Part shown: positions 26,369 to 43,686 of the stretch, in pieces
Position numbering within the stretch: position 1 is the first letter of the stretch
Layout: each line of letters starts with the position of its first letter
Translations under genes and position numbers: made by a program
Origin: Lepidurus packardi
Lineage: Eukaryota; Arthropoda; Branchiopoda; Notostraca; Triopsidae
Direction of reading: 5' to 3'
Assembly: GCA_023053545.1 (NCBI GenBank)
Contig: JAKZAN010000001.1
Span: 5,848,565 to 5,912,564 of the forward strand
Length of the DNA stretch: 64,000 bases
The notes under the pieces: model-generated
What the model was told of the DNA's origin: nothing
The model's input: only the letters and a program-made list of their open reading frames with translations
Database searches by the model: none

Positions 26369-27026
26369 TTAAGATGGAAGTTTCTTTTGAAGGTCAATAA
26401 GGACGTCCACAGGACCGTCATAGCCGTTATGTTCTATAGATTCTAAATGAGTTACATAATGACTAGGTATGCCTGATTCCAGAGCTCCCTGGATCATGAC
26501 GCTCTTGTAGACTTGAGAAGGTCGTCGATCCGTTTCCCAGGGTTGAGTCATTTGGTAACATCTACACTCGTGTTTGGTGCCATCTTGGGTGTCCACTTGC
26601 ACCGTGAGCGCTTTATAGATACCCAAATGGACTCCTTCTTGTCTAGAAATACGGAAACAGTGGAGAGAATAATAAAACAAATGAGTAGTGAGACTAGTTA
26701 TTCATAATGAAATAATATTACAAATCTAAGCAGGGCAGGTTGACGTAATCGATTTCCCACAAAACACCCCATAATTCTGCATGGGGGTCTTCTACGATGG
26801 TTGCGACAGCTCCATTCCATCTCAAGCTTCGGTAATTGAATTCTAAGCGGTAGCCCTGGACAGGAGTGTATTACTGGTAATATTCGATCAGATTTTTAGA
26901 ATAAATTCTACTTACTTGAAGACGGGCCGGAGCTTTGAAGGTCGCACTGGGATTATTTATTTGAATTCTATCTCGCAATAAGTTGCTACCATAAGCAAAG
27001 TAGAGGAAGCTTCGAGGCACAGTCAT
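26369..27026 (-). CDS. GGCT: Gamma-glutamylcyclotransferase
   Basis: Three exons in transcript order: 27026-26916, 26855-26722, 26642-26369; 172 residues. The N-terminal FLYFAYGSNLL is the substrate-binding YGSN loop of the family. VATIVEDPHAELWGVLWEID and LDLQEGV (catalytic Glu in QEGV) follow, then CRCYQMTQPWE and HLESIEHNGYDGPV. The enzyme converts gamma-glutamyl amino acids to 5-oxoproline and the free amino acid in the glutathione cycle. The exon 2/3 junction splits the Leu codon just before QEGV and restores the conserved LDxQEGV. The stop lies only 61 bp from the stop of LARS2 on the other strand, so their 3' UTRs must overlap. Confidence 0.9.
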
Positions 27027-27907
27027 CGTGACTAAGAATCTTAAATCTAGTCAAAGTTATATAAACCTAAGTTATTTATACTTAGTAAACCAAATTGTAT
27101 ATACTTTTGCTTCTTTAGCAGCTTAATAAAGGCTTAAATTTGGAGGGATACCCTCCAAAACCTCCGGATAACCTTTGCAGATGTGAACAGCTAGTGCACT
27201 TGCGGTGTTTTGCTTGCCTTACCTATGGCTATTCTTAAAAGTCACAATTTTTTGGTTAAAAACGTTTATAGCCTCACACGTGTAGCTTTCTTTCGAACAA
27301 ACGTCACGTTTGAAGGTCAAAACAAGACTGATTACAGCGCCAGTGGTGTAGGACAGAATTACAATTAAAAAAGCTTTAATGCATGGGTGCATTATTGTAA
27401 ACTGATCCGTTCAGCAGTTCTTCCGTTGGATAGCACTCGTTGACAATAAAACGGACGTTCTGTAGGTCGCTGGTCAACCTGTCTGAGTTGAATGAGCGTT
27501 GACAGTAAAGCCCGTCAAGCTTGCGCGAAAGTGCTAGTTAGCCAACTGGCCAACGCAGTTACTCAGTTCCGTTCACATTAAAGCGCACCATGATTGAATC
27601 ACATTTGAAATCTTAGACCTCGTCTTTTATTCCAATAAAATATGTATCTTGTAGTTATCGAAGTTCTGACCATCGAGTATTTTTCAACGGAAGCTAGTCT
27701 TTTACTTGGTCTAATCTGGTACGTACCGAGCCCCGGAATTCGGAGACTTAAGTGCATAGCTAATAGAAACAAAACGTAGTTGGAATTTCCTAGAATAAAT
27801 AATGTATCTAGGCATCAAAATGTCCCAAGAATTGTTCCCTTGTTGTTACAGTAAACTTAAGCATTATTTAAAACAAACTCATACAATCATTTACAGGTTA
27901 CATGGGA
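27027..27907. other. Intergenic region upstream of GGCT
   Basis: The GGCT promoter (-) and the GPCR 3' flank lie here. No reading frame, RNA gene or clear repeat was recognised. Confidence 0.4.
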
Positions 27908-29023
27908 TCAACCAGCAATACGTTGAAGTTTTCTGCCCGCTTCCCGACCACACATGAATATAAGACGACGGAAGGCGTAAATATATTCACGACTGGTTAG
28001 AGCACATATAATAGGATTATAAATTGCGTGCCAAATGTATAATTCTCTGGCCGAAAACGTAATTCGCTCCATTTCCTCACAATAGCCAATTCCACGGTCC
28101 CACAGGCAAATGCAAAACGCGAGTCCCATGGCTGGTAAAGGAATAGTGAAGATCCACAATGGGGCAATACACAACGTAATCGTAATGGCAGCCCGTAGTT
28201 CGAGGCGTGTGATAGAATGAAGGGTACGGAATGGTCTCAAGTACCGCTCGCCTACAGAGTCTGTCCTAAAAGAGGAATCAAACGCTCCCTCGGAAGATGT
28301 CAACGGCGCGGAACAAGCTCCACCGGCTGTATGTGTGGTAGCTCGGAATCGAACATGGATTGGCCAAGCTTGAATGGCACGACGAGCACCCAGGAGCACT
28401 TTTACATGTAGAACAAGACATAGAGCTATTAAAACCACTTGAGCTATCCAAATCACTTGCATGTGTAAGACATTAACTCGACACGTAGGTATGAGCCGAC
28501 CTGTCCAATACGGAGATAAAATAGCCGTCATGATTAGAGCCGACGCAAAGAAGCATAGACAGCAGACTCGGCAGTTTGTGACATTGCGGATGTGGAAAAA
28601 CGGGTGATACACGGCCACATATCGATCCACTGAGGCTAATGTTAGGCACATAAGTAGCATACTGTAAGGAATTTCGAAAAACATCGCGAACGCTGCACAC
28701 CATTCTTCTGTTTGAGTAATAGCGGCTATAGATTCCGTTGTGTACAACACAGTGATGAAGAGATCCATGCAGCAGATGAAGCAACAGAAAAGATTACGGG
28801 GGCTCCATAAAGAGTGGGTGAAGCTTATAATTAGTATGACTTTGAAATTTAGCACATAACTGATTATCAACATATATATACGGATAGTAAGATCCGTGGG
28901 CAGGAAAGGCTTTATCTGTATGAACACCTGTTGCAAGCTCAGTTCAGTAATCTCTGCTAATGATGAGTTTTTTTCCACGGAATTTTGGTCCATTCTACCA
29001 GCAAACTGTGAGGCAATCCTCAC
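27908..29023 (-). CDS. Orphan class A (rhodopsin-like) G protein-coupled receptor, intronless
   Basis: This is a single 371-codon frame. Seven hydrophobic helices are visible. Class A landmarks include the TM1 Asn (SYVLNFKVILII), the TM2 Asp (CCMDLFITVLY), DRY at residues 133-135 in LASVDRYVAVYHPF, a TM4 Trp (SPYWTG), a TM6 Pro in PLWIFTIPLP and a TM7 NPxx motif in IYNPIICALTSREY, where the usual Tyr is Cys. Candidate N-glycosylation sites (QNSV is not one; KNSS is) are in the extracellular N-terminus, and the third loop has a Ser/Thr-rich segment (SAPLTSSEGAFDSSF). The tail NPIICALTSREYIYAFRRL resembles the melanocortin/adenosine/cannabinoid group, but I cannot assign a ligand. The next in-frame Met (MDQNSV) is an alternative start. 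Confidence 0.75.
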   Translation of the reverse strand: MRIASQFAGRMDQNSVEKNSSLAEITELSLQQVFIQIKPFLPTDLTIRIYMLIISYVLNFKVILIISFTHSLWSPRNLFCCFICCMDLFITVLYTTESIAAITQTEEWCAAFAMFFEIPYSMLLMCLTLASVDRYVAVYHPFFHIRNVTNCRVCCLCFFASALIMTAILSPYWTGRLIPTCRVNVLHMQVIWIAQVVLIALCLVLHVKVLLGARRAIQAWPIHVRFRATTHTAGGACSAPLTSSEGAFDSSFRTDSVGERYLRPFRTLHSITRLELRAAITITLCIAPLWIFTIPLPAMGLAFCICLWDRGIGYCEEMERITFSARELYIWHAIYNPIICALTSREYIYAFRRLIFMCGREAGRKLQRIAG

Positions 29024-29381
29024 ACTGTAGTTTAAACAACTATAACCTGTTAGTTTAACGTCTCGGGCCTTTCAGTGTGCTTGTGGTTTTGGTTGGAGGT
29101 ACCGTGTAATACTGATAAGTCGTAATACTGTAAGTCGTATTTACCCTGATGCTTCTGTGAGCAGAGCTGTAGAGATGCACCTATGCGCATCTATAGCAGC
29201 TGAGGCGAGAAAGGTAGACAACTACATGTTTATAAGGCTAAAGTAGCGTCAAATATGAAAGGAAAAGAAAGCGTAAAAGAGATTTTTGTGTATACACTTT
29301 ATTGTGATTGATAACCAGGGAAACGCTATAGTAAAGGAACAGTATATCAACAATTACGACATTTCTTCCGGTTCTTTCAGT
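29024..29381. other. Short intergenic region
   Basis: This lies between the GPCR start and the DUF229 pseudogene 3' end, both on the minus strand. It contains a small near-duplicate (ctgataagtcgtaatactg / taatactgtaagtcgtattt) and nothing else recognised. Confidence 0.4.
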
Positions 29382-31024
29382 CTACAACAGAGGTTTTTTC
29401 GTGCTTCCTCTGTTTCGTAAATCGCCCGAATTTATACTTGACGGATCAACCAGTTGGCTCACGTTCAATAGACTCCTGAGTGTCTGATGGAAATCAAAGT
29501 TCGAAGTTAAACGATAAGCATTATCTCGAAAGTTAGCCAAAGCTTGTGGAAATTGTTGCTCAAAACAGACTGGGAACCGTGCAAAGAACGTCGATAAACA
29601 TTCTTCTACCCTGCCTTGGTAAGTGCTGCGGAAATCGGCGAACCGAAGTCCGTTGTCGCTGAGGAAGAAGAGTGCAGTACTGTTGAGCACTTTGGATGAC
29701 TTCAATTTTCGGGAAAAAAGCGTAATAGATTGGGTCAGCCATTTGAGGGTCGTTCAAGGCATTGTGACTAAGTCGTACGCCCCACGGTAGACCAAAGAAC
29801 GGAATCGTCTGATGGTTGTTCATAAAGTCCCACGTGTAATCGACCAAAGGCTCAATTTCGTTCTGGAAACCGAAACAGAGGTCACCGTAGAATCTAGGTA
29901 ACCTCCTGAAGGCCTGACTGAATGGTCGGTAATAGTAATCGGTGGGTTGGACGACGAACCCTACTTTCATGTATGTGAACGTTCCTATAGACGGGCAATC
30001 CTCTCCGTAGAATGTAACGTACTCTCAGTCGCTGAAATTCTTGAAAATAGGGTTCGTCATCCAAGGCAGACGTCTCACTGCTACAGCAAGTCAATTCTTC
30101 GGGAAACCGGCCGGCCAGGTTCGCTACGAGGTTAGGGTATGTGTTATCTCCTACTTTGTTGTACCCCAAGTACTGGATAAACCCAAGTTCCTGCAGCATT
30201 GAAAGGTTTTCAGCATTTGACGGTGGAAGTTGAGCTGAGATAACGAATCCAGCCTTATTAGCATCACACTAAGCTGTAGAATTCGGTCTGAAGAATTAGT
30301 TCCGCAGCTTGCCTTGGAAAGTCTCGGTGTGATAACAGCGTGGCTGTTTTTGTAGATTTTCTTTTTACCGTCTGTGCGCTCCACTTGCACGAAATCACTT
30401 GTGAGATTCATCAAAATTTCAAACGCAGCACAAGGTCTTTTGGAAAAATACGAATTTTGTCAAACTAAGAAGAGACCATATTTCAAAATAAAGTAGATTA
30501 TAGATACCTACCTAATTTCACTGTCCACCTGGCGGTTGAAAGAATTTATGGATTGTTCCTTCCGATAAATATACAAATAGAAGCAATGCCATTTGGAATG
30601 ACCCTTCGACGTGTAGTCAGACTTGACATGGGAGTCGATGTATAGTGTTAAGCCACTCACTCGAGTCAATGGCTTTGCTCTCTCGCATTTCAGTTGATTC
30701 ACTTTCTTGAATGCTTTCTGAGCGACCGGAGACATTACCTCAAAGAAGGGGGTATTACAGCCAGGTGTATTTATCGAATAAACCTTCTCGCGCTCATTTA
30801 CCACGTTTTTTCCTAAAACTGGATCTCAGCGTCAAACTTGCTTTACACATTTTAAACATTGCGAAACTTTACTAATATTTTCAATATTTACCAACGTCAA
30901 ACGGAAGTTCATGGAAAAAAAGGAAATACATTATGCATCCCAAGACTATGAATACAATTAAAACTTTGTTTACGTATTTCGCAACATGCCTTTTTGAACG
31001 AAATATAAAGCTTGCTGCATCCAT
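29382..31024 (-). pseudogene. DUF229 sulfatase-like protein, decayed tandem copy
   Basis: The copy keeps the exon plan of its neighbour: 31024-30892 (signal anchor, VLIVFIVLGCIMYFLFF), 30812-30512 (luminal Cys-rich region, YRKEQSINSFNRQVDSEIR) and 30436-29382 (catalytic-like region). The third exon is broken. One frameshift lies after RQMLKTF near 30203, another near DDEPYF followed by an in-frame TGA around 30020-30050, and a third near YYAFFPKI at about 29705. The metal-site motif SDHG of the intact copy is SDNG here. The frame then stops early after LLNVSQLVDPSS, and the C-terminal third seen in the neighbour is absent. Splice sites for introns 1 and 2 are intact. I call it a pseudogene; several of these lesions would have to be sequence errors for it to be functional. 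Confidence 0.75.
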
Positions 31025-31268
31025 GAAGATCCACTAGAACGCAACTGTGACTAGATTCATAGCGAGCCAGACGTTTTGGTTGACATTAGATTAGAAGTCC
31101 TATTTAAAGAAAAAATAAGAAATCTCGGAAGATTTAATCATTTTAAATAATCACCAAAAACAGTCTCGCATACATGGTATATAAAGGTTCAGCTCGTATC
31201 ACTAAGCTAAATAAACAAATCCAACGAAAATATTTTTATTTGTAGGAGTGTTTACAACACCAATACAG

Positions 31269-33950
31269 TCAACCTACTCCTCCTGTACAATAACAATATA
31301 ATTTTAAGGTTGAATCATCCATACACCAGCTTTGATTCTGGTAACGATTTAGGCGACTAATATAGTCGCCCAATTTAAATGTATTCTCCTTAATATCATG
31401 CTCCACCATCGTTTCCAACTTGGCCTCCCCCGGTCGGGTCTGTAACTTTATGACGTACTGACGTTTGACTTCTGCGGCTCCATTGCTTAGGTTACTGGAC
31501 TTACGCCATGCTTCTAGAGCACTGGATAAGGTCAAATCCGCACATTCCTTCCGACCCACCAATAACTTATTCAGCGCCCGCACTACGAACTGTGCCGCAC
31601 TCTGGACGATAGGATCTGAAACCGGTACCGGGACTTGCGTTTGGCATGTGCACCAAGTTTCTTCAATCCCAGCTTGGCTACAAGTTCGGTTTGAGTAGAT
31701 CTCTCTAAAAAGGCTCTGTCCGTGTAAGGTATTTGTACTTTGGGGTAATGGCTGATCGGCTAGTCGACTTACATTCAACAAGTCTAGGAGTGTTTGATGG
31801 AAGTCGAAGGGCGATGTTAATTTACGAGAATTAGCTCGAAAATTAGCCACTGCTTTTGGGAACTTATGCACGAACCAATCAGGGAATTTGGCCCAAAACG
31901 CAGGTAGACGTTCTTCCACGTACCCTTGATAAGTCTCACGGAATTCCCCGAAGCGTAATCCATGGTCGCTCATGACAAAAATTACCGAGTCTTTAAAGAT
32001 ACCACTAGAGTTTAATTTATTAAGGAAATCAATGTAGAGTGGATCTGCCAACTGGGGTTCATTAAAGTCCTCGTGGGTCAAACGCACCTCCCAGGAGAGC
32101 GCGAAAAAAGGAACATTCTTATGGGTAACTGCGAAATCTATCGTGTAGTCCAGCAAGTGCTGCACGCCGTGTTGATACCCGTAGCACATTTCACTTTCCC
32201 ACTTGGCTAAATTCCGAACCGCCAGACTGTACGGCCGATAGTAGAAATCCGCGGGCTGGGACACAAACCCAAGTTTGTTATAGGTAAACGTGGACCAAGT
32301 CGGCATGTCCTCGCCATAAAACGTCCTGTAATTGAGCGAACTGAAGTTCTTCCAGATAAAGGGACATTCATCCATGGGATATACATTCCTCTTCCAGCAC
32401 AACTTTCTTAATTCCCTCGTAGTGCGGCCTGTTAATCCGGCAACCAGGTTTGGGAACGTGTTGTCCCCTATCTTGTTATAACCCAAATACTCAACGAATC
32501 CAAACCGCTCTAAGAAATCGAGCGTCAAAGGCATCTGGCGACGGAAATTTAACCTTGATAGCGAGTCTAGTCCAATGATCAAGGTACTGGGATGATCTTG
32601 GCTACGGGGCACTGGATCCGGCCAACGTCGTTTATTAATTAAGGCATGGGCGTTCTTATAAACAGTCGTATTGTCCGCATGACATTCGACCCTGACAAAG
32701 TCCTCCGTCAGTCTGACTGGATTCCGAAAAACTTTACATTCACCGTACCTAATGCCATAGAAAAAGCCTAAATTATTGATAATGAATCTTATCAGGAAAC
32801 ATACACACTTAAAAGACTAAGAATTTTCCCATCAATGATTAAATGGGATTAAACGGAATTAAAGCAATCAAAAGATTCTTTTACCATTTCGTTGAAAACT
32901 TATGTAAAAACTGACAATTTCTTATTATAAAACTCAAGCCATTATAACTTTATATTAATTGTATTTTACGCATTATTTGAGGAAACATATCTGCATTGGT
33001 TATTTACCAATCTTACCAAATATGGCGTCATCCACCTTCTTGGGGAATACCCTCTGGCAATACAACAGGTTTAGAAAAATATAAATTAAATATTATAAAA
33101 TATATTCGACATAGTAAAAGACTAAAAATATACCTACATAGATTTACATTTACATTTACACAGATCTGTTTAAGGGGATTCGGGATACATAATATTACCG
33201 GATTAAACACACTTTGGCTTTAAGCATACTTGATCGATCTAATCGTATCTTTAACCTCAGCTACAATTATAGAGTAATGATAGTTAGGATTCGATTACGG
33301 ACTCTCTTCCTAGCTCTTAATGCAAACTTTGCCAATCCAGAAGAGACGCATAAGAAATGTGCATGGTCTCCGTGTTATCTACCTAATCGATCCAGCTTTC
33401 ATTGCTGCAAGGACAGTCAATTAACTATCCTATACGAAAAAATCTTTTCACAAGTATTGTGCCTGTTACCTGATTGTGCTATCAGCATCCTTGTCAAAGT
33501 GAGTCCAGTTCTGTTCCTTGCGGTATATGTACGAGTAACAGCAGTTCACTTCACCCTTTCCGTATAGTGACATTACTGCCGAGTTAATCCACAGTTGACC
33601 ATCCCTAATTAATGTCAACGGTTTCTTGGTTTCGCAATTTACTGGTGGCAATTTCTTGTAATATTTCTTCACTTGCTCATTCATAACTGCAAAATCCTCA
33701 AACTGACATCCACACGTACCCACTACTGAAGTATTCCTGGCGGTATTAGTTTTCACTAGCTCTTTTTCAAATAGTTCTACAAGATAGAAACACTCTAAAA
33801 GTCTAAAAACACTATACAATTTTGGAAACTTTTACCTGTTTGGATTAGTGTAGTCACGTGAGGTACGGTATTCACGAAAAAGAGAAGACACGACACTGAT
33901 GTTATGGTAAGTACAACTAAACATCCCAGCTTTCTATTAATTTTCTCCAT
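31269..33950 (-). CDS. DUF229 family type II membrane protein (alkaline phosphatase/sulfatase-like fold)
   Basis: Three exons in transcript order: 33950-33836, 33776-33470, 32748-31269; 633 residues. A short cytoplasmic MEKINRK precedes a hydrophobic signal anchor (LGCLVVLTITSVVSSLFF). A Cys-containing stalk follows, then the DUF229 core: TLIIGLDSLSRLNFRRQMP, GFVEYLGYNKIGDNTFPNL, DFYYRPYSLA, VIFVMSDHGLRFGEFRETY and FDFHQTLLDLLNVSRL. The Asp-Ser and Ser-Asp-His-Gly motifs correspond to metal-site positions of the alkaline phosphatase superfamily. The family is expanded in arthropods and nematodes; no substrate is established, so a luminal hydrolase role is inference. The C-terminal Cys-rich region (RTCSQAGIEETWCTCQTQ) is complete here and missing in the adjacent pseudogene. 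Confidence 0.85.
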
Positions 33951-35433
33951 TCTTATAGCCTTTCATCCCAACCGCAGCGAGCTTCAAGTAAGAAAATGAG
34001 GGAAATCCACTTGAGCACCTCCTCATCCGCTTCGTATGTTCGACTGAAACCAGTAAGTCTATCGAACCCCTCTTATCCCCAACACTATGGGTATTCGTTG
34101 GTCCCCAGTCTGTTATATCGCCCCCTCATAGTGAGTCTTTCCAGACCTTTGAATCTTTGAAATCTCTGTTTAAAGAAATCTCAAGTGCTTTACGAAGCCT
34201 ATCTTTGCTAGAACAATGGAAACATTCATATAAATTTGACAAACGTTGAAGATGATGTCTGAATCATGTCTGATACTATTCATTCGAATGCTGAACAAAA
34301 CAACCGGAGATATTGTGATACTGTATTTGCCCTTACGGAACGCCTCTTCCGCCCTTCTTTTTGTTTTATCTGTTATCATGCACTGACAGTTGCAATATCT
34401 TTCAATGTTGAGCCCAGTCACCCACGAAAAAAAGCCTCTTCCGTAGAAGTAAACCTGAAAGAAACCGCTCCAGAAAACCTGCAAAAGAAAAAGAAAAATA
34501 ACATTAAAATCTTGTATCGATTAAATTAATGAAAATATCAAATTATCGCCAAACAGAAGGCAATGAAAATACATTTGAAAGCCACGTAATTACGAAATAA
34601 CAAGACAAAAACAACCTGTGCTTAACGCTTGAGCATCCGTAGATTACACATAGCAGTAATTTTCTAGAACGGAAAAACGAATCCGGTCTAGTTCTAGATA
34701 ATTTCTTAATATAAATATTCTTAATATTCTTATAATTTCTTAATATAAATATATAAATATTTTTATTTTTGCATAAGTGTCACGATCATATTCGCATTGC
34801 TTGCATTTTTCACACCTTTTACTAATCTTTGCAGCTAACTTTGCATAAGTGCTAAGATGATTCCTGACCCCGTATACTGAATTACCTACATGGTGCTGCT
34901 CTTCGCTAAGCTTCGCAGCTTACTTAGCAGAGCTTCGGTGATCCCTGACCCCATGTGCTCGATTACACATCCTGCTGAGGCGCATAGTGTTGGATGGAGA
35001 ACCGGAGCTACGTGGATTGCATACGCAACTTTGCGAATTGCGGGTATGAGATTTTTGGAAGCTCAGTTAGTCAGTTTGAGAGAATCGAAGAGTAGAGAGT
35101 CGTTGTTAGTCCTGTTAGTTGTGTTGTAGTCTCTTTGTTCACTGTACTTTTAGTTCCCTTATCTTCTCCATTGTGTTTATCCCACAATTCTATAAATCCA
35201 CCTTTCCTCGAACACTACTTCTAATTCCCTGACAGATTTGATGCCGTCAGCTTTAGATGTAACAATAGTTTGTCATAATAGACTGGTTAAGCTAACCACT
35301 ACATTACATATCGTAAATAGGTAATACATAAAATGCATTTACTGTATCATAAAACAATAAAGAGCTAAATCCATTCGAAAATCAGAAAAAGAAAACAAAC
35401 GTACCTCACCTTAGGGAACGAAAACGAAGAACT
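33951..35433. other. Intergenic region with low-complexity duplications
   Basis: No gene is supported. Two imperfect copies of a ~40-bp segment containing tcctgaccccgtatactgaattac and tccctgaccccatgtgctcgattac lie ~80 bp apart (34855-34979). Around 34691-34770 a 20-bp AT-rich motif (taatttcttaatataaatat) is repeated. A 104-codon minus-strand frame at 34170-34484 (YGRGFFSWVTGLNIERYCNC) is not recognised and not called. Confidence 0.4.
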
Positions 35434-41182
<5,749 letters not shown>

Positions 41183-42309
41183 GATGGAGGACAATGCTGA
41201 AATAAAAGGTATTATTACATCATGTCCTGAGTTCTCAAGCATGCGGCATATGGTAAGGTATGTTTTATGTTAAATAATACATTACGAAAGTATAATCCTG
41301 GTAATTTATAGATTAACTCACTTTAATTGTTTTATAATTTATTTAGGTAAAGAAATACGCTGAAAAACGATAAATTGTACCTTAAATGTTCGCACAAAAA
41401 GAAATCACGCACGCCTTGGCCTTTGTAGGAGGTGTAGAGGGCACGTCAAAGCTAATAACACGCAAGCTACGACTACACAGCGTTTCAGGGCGACTTTCAA
41501 AATCAAGGAAACGAGGAAAAGAATGTTATTGACCCGTAAAGTTTTACGCGATAACGTATCGTAGAACATCTAGCGGAATTTTCTACAAGTACTTTGTGAC
41601 CTTAGGCAAGCATGATGGTATTTTGAAGATGGCTCCAGTCAATCGTCAGAAAGAAACTCTAATCGGATTGAACTCTAACTAATTGGAGTTATGCGATACT
41701 TACTACAGTGAAATTGTTTTCTTCTAGATTTTATACAGTTACAATTCTTTTGAATGTTTGTTGGGGATCAGTCATGTGGTCATGTCCCTATTTTCCCTCT
41801 TACTCTTTTTAAGTATTTGTCACGGAAAGTTTGGAAAGGCCTCGTCATGCTTTTAAATTTCAGTTGGGGAAGTTGTTAACATCGTAAACCCATCCGGTAC
41901 TTTTCCTTTCCTGTCAAAGTACTGCGCAATATGTCGTGCGGTGCACGTCAGTAGTCCGCTTTTGTATACTTAATTGAGAAAGGCTTAAACAATGAAAAGC
42001 TTTTTTTGTGGGCTAAACTTTCCCTTTAATCAAGTATTTTTGTTTATTTTAAACTTTTCATTAAATATATAATCTCAGTTTTTTTTCTTCCTTACAACAC
42101 TTGAACACACAACACGCGAAACTTTACTGCTATTAAAAAAAACTGAATGTTCTTTTGTGAATTCGGGATTGCATATGAAAGTTTCTATAAATTACAAGGG
42201 TTTTGTGCATCCATCTGGTTCTCAGAAACATTGCAGAAACCTCAGAAAATGAATGTAATAATTGGAGGTTTTCCCGAGAGTTGTAAACAAGTTTTTCCTT
42301 CCCTTTTAA
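41183..42309. other. AARS1 5' region and DUF4789 3' flank
   Basis: Immediately upstream of the AlaRS ATG a minus-strand acceptor (tttatttcag, ending near 41195) suggests a 5'-UTR intron. The rest is AT-rich with no recognised gene; a short plus-strand frame at 42147-42407 overlaps the DUF4789 end and has no family features. Confidence 0.4.
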
Positions 42310-43686
42310 TTAAAATCGGGGAAGGTCTTTATAATAAGGACTTAAATTTCTTCGCTTTCTTCGACCGATCGGTGACAGGCAATCAGGTTTGGATGTTCGT
42401 TCATTGAATCGAAATTGTAAAGGTTCTTGGCAAGGTCCGGTGGTGAAATGCTCGTAGCACTTTTGGGTGCCAGTCCAAAAGTATTGACTCATGGTCTCCG
42501 CTTCGCAATCGCATTTGAGGGTGCCTTTGTGAGGATCCACCGTGACCAATTGTCCTTCCGGACAGGGTCCTTGGGTCGATTTCTCCATACACGTGTTCGA
42601 GTCCGGATTCGCCACAAAATTAGCAAAACAATGGCAGCCTGCTATCTGAGTGCTGGCATTGTAACCAAAAAACATCCCAGCGGCACAAGGTCCGATGGAA
42701 TCTTGCTCGTAGCACTTACCATTACTGAGCCAGTAATAAGGTTTCCAGTCAGGGTTGCAGGTACAGCTCGCTACCCCCGTCTTTGGATCGAGGTAAAACA
42801 ACTGCCCTTCTTTGCAAGGTCCTTGAGTGTATTGGCGGTAGCAAAAATTATCTGCTGGCCATAAGTACCAATTGTCAAATCGCGTACAGAACTTCTTGAT
42901 TTCGCAGACTGGCTGACGCTCAGGCTTGTAGACTAACCACGACCCGAACTCGCAAGGACCTTGGTTGTAAGGTTGGTAGCAAGTCCCTTGTTCCGTCACG
43001 CTTTCTTGGGGTAAACAAGTGCAGTTGGTTGTTAACGTGTCCAGATTCTGTAAGAAGCAAGGCACAACGTTCTTCTTGTGGCTCTTAGTGTCGGACGTGA
43101 CCGTGCAGAGCGTTGCTGAGCAAGGACCCTGCGAGTTGAGTGCGTAGCACTTACCGTCTGACCACTTGACATGGTTTTCTTGGCAAGCGCAGACAGGTTT
43201 TGTGAGTTTGTAATCGAAAATGATACGATGACCGTCCGGACAGGGACCTTGACTATACAGCGGGTAGCAAGCTCTGAATTCATGGAAATAATGCATTAGC
43301 ATCTTATCATCGCAGCGGCAAACACCCTCCACGAACAACAGTCCTTCTTCACACGGCCCGCGCCTAAAATCTTCATAACAGGCGCCATCTTCGGAGTTGA
43401 GCGACCATAAGTTCGGACAGCGACACTCGGCCTTTTCTTCTGTCGTGTTCCACGTGAAAGCGTGCCCCTTAGGACAAGGTCCTTGCGATAGTTCTTTGTA
43501 GCATAAGCCGTCTTCCGGCCAGTAAATATGGTACGCTTTGCACGTACACCCCAGTTTACCCGTGTCGTCATTAAAATTGACTTCATAACCTTCAGGGCAT
43601 GATTTTATGGCCATTTGCCGATTAGACCGTGCTTCCACAAGTACACTTGACCCCAGGAACCACACCAAGAGAACGGGAAGCCACAT
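42310..43686 (-). CDS. Secreted Cys-rich repeat protein, DUF4789 type
   Basis: This is a single 458-codon coding exon. A signal peptide (MWLPVLLVWFLGSSVLVEA) precedes about eight Cys-containing modules, each opening with a GPC motif (SQGPCPKGHAF, RRGPCEEGLLF, SQGPCPDGHRI, NQGPCEFGSWL, TQGPCKEGQLF, IGPCAAGMFF, TQGPCPEGQLV, TTGPCQEPLQF) and carrying a CYxx..GPC spacing. This is the repeat pattern of the arthropod DUF4789 family, whose function is not established; an extracellular matrix or cuticle-associated role is guesswork. The end has a polybasic site (GRRKRR) followed by NLSPYYKDLPRF, so a proprotein convertase could remove the last 12 residues. The ATG follows a ctttcagg acceptor, so at least one 5'-UTR exon lies upstream, possibly ending at the donor at 44640. 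Confidence 0.75.
   Translation of the reverse strand: MWLPVLLVWFLGSSVLVEARSNRQMAIKSCPEGYEVNFNDDTGKLGCTCKAYHIYWPEDGLCYKELSQGPCPKGHAFTWNTTEEKAECRCPNLWSLNSEDGACYEDFRRGPCEEGLLFVEGVCRCDDKMLMHYFHEFRACYPLYSQGPCPDGHRIIFDYKLTKPVCACQENHVKWSDGKCYALNSQGPCSATLCTVTSDTKSHKKNVVPCFLQNLDTLTTNCTCLPQESVTEQGTCYQPYNQGPCEFGSWLVYKPERQPVCEIKKFCTRFDNWYLWPADNFCYRQYTQGPCKEGQLFYLDPKTGVASCTCNPDWKPYYWLSNGKCYEQDSIGPCAAGMFFGYNASTQIAGCHCFANFVANPDSNTCMEKSTQGPCPEGQLVTVDPHKGTLKCDCEAETMSQYFWTGTQKCYEHFTTGPCQEPLQFRFNERTSKPDCLSPIGRRKRRNLSPYYKDLPRF

Noticed and set aside
34170..34484. 104-codon minus-strand frame with YGRGFFSWVTGLNIERYCNC
   Set aside because: A weak resemblance to the luminal part of the neighbouring DUF229 proteins was considered, but I could not align it or find flanking exons.
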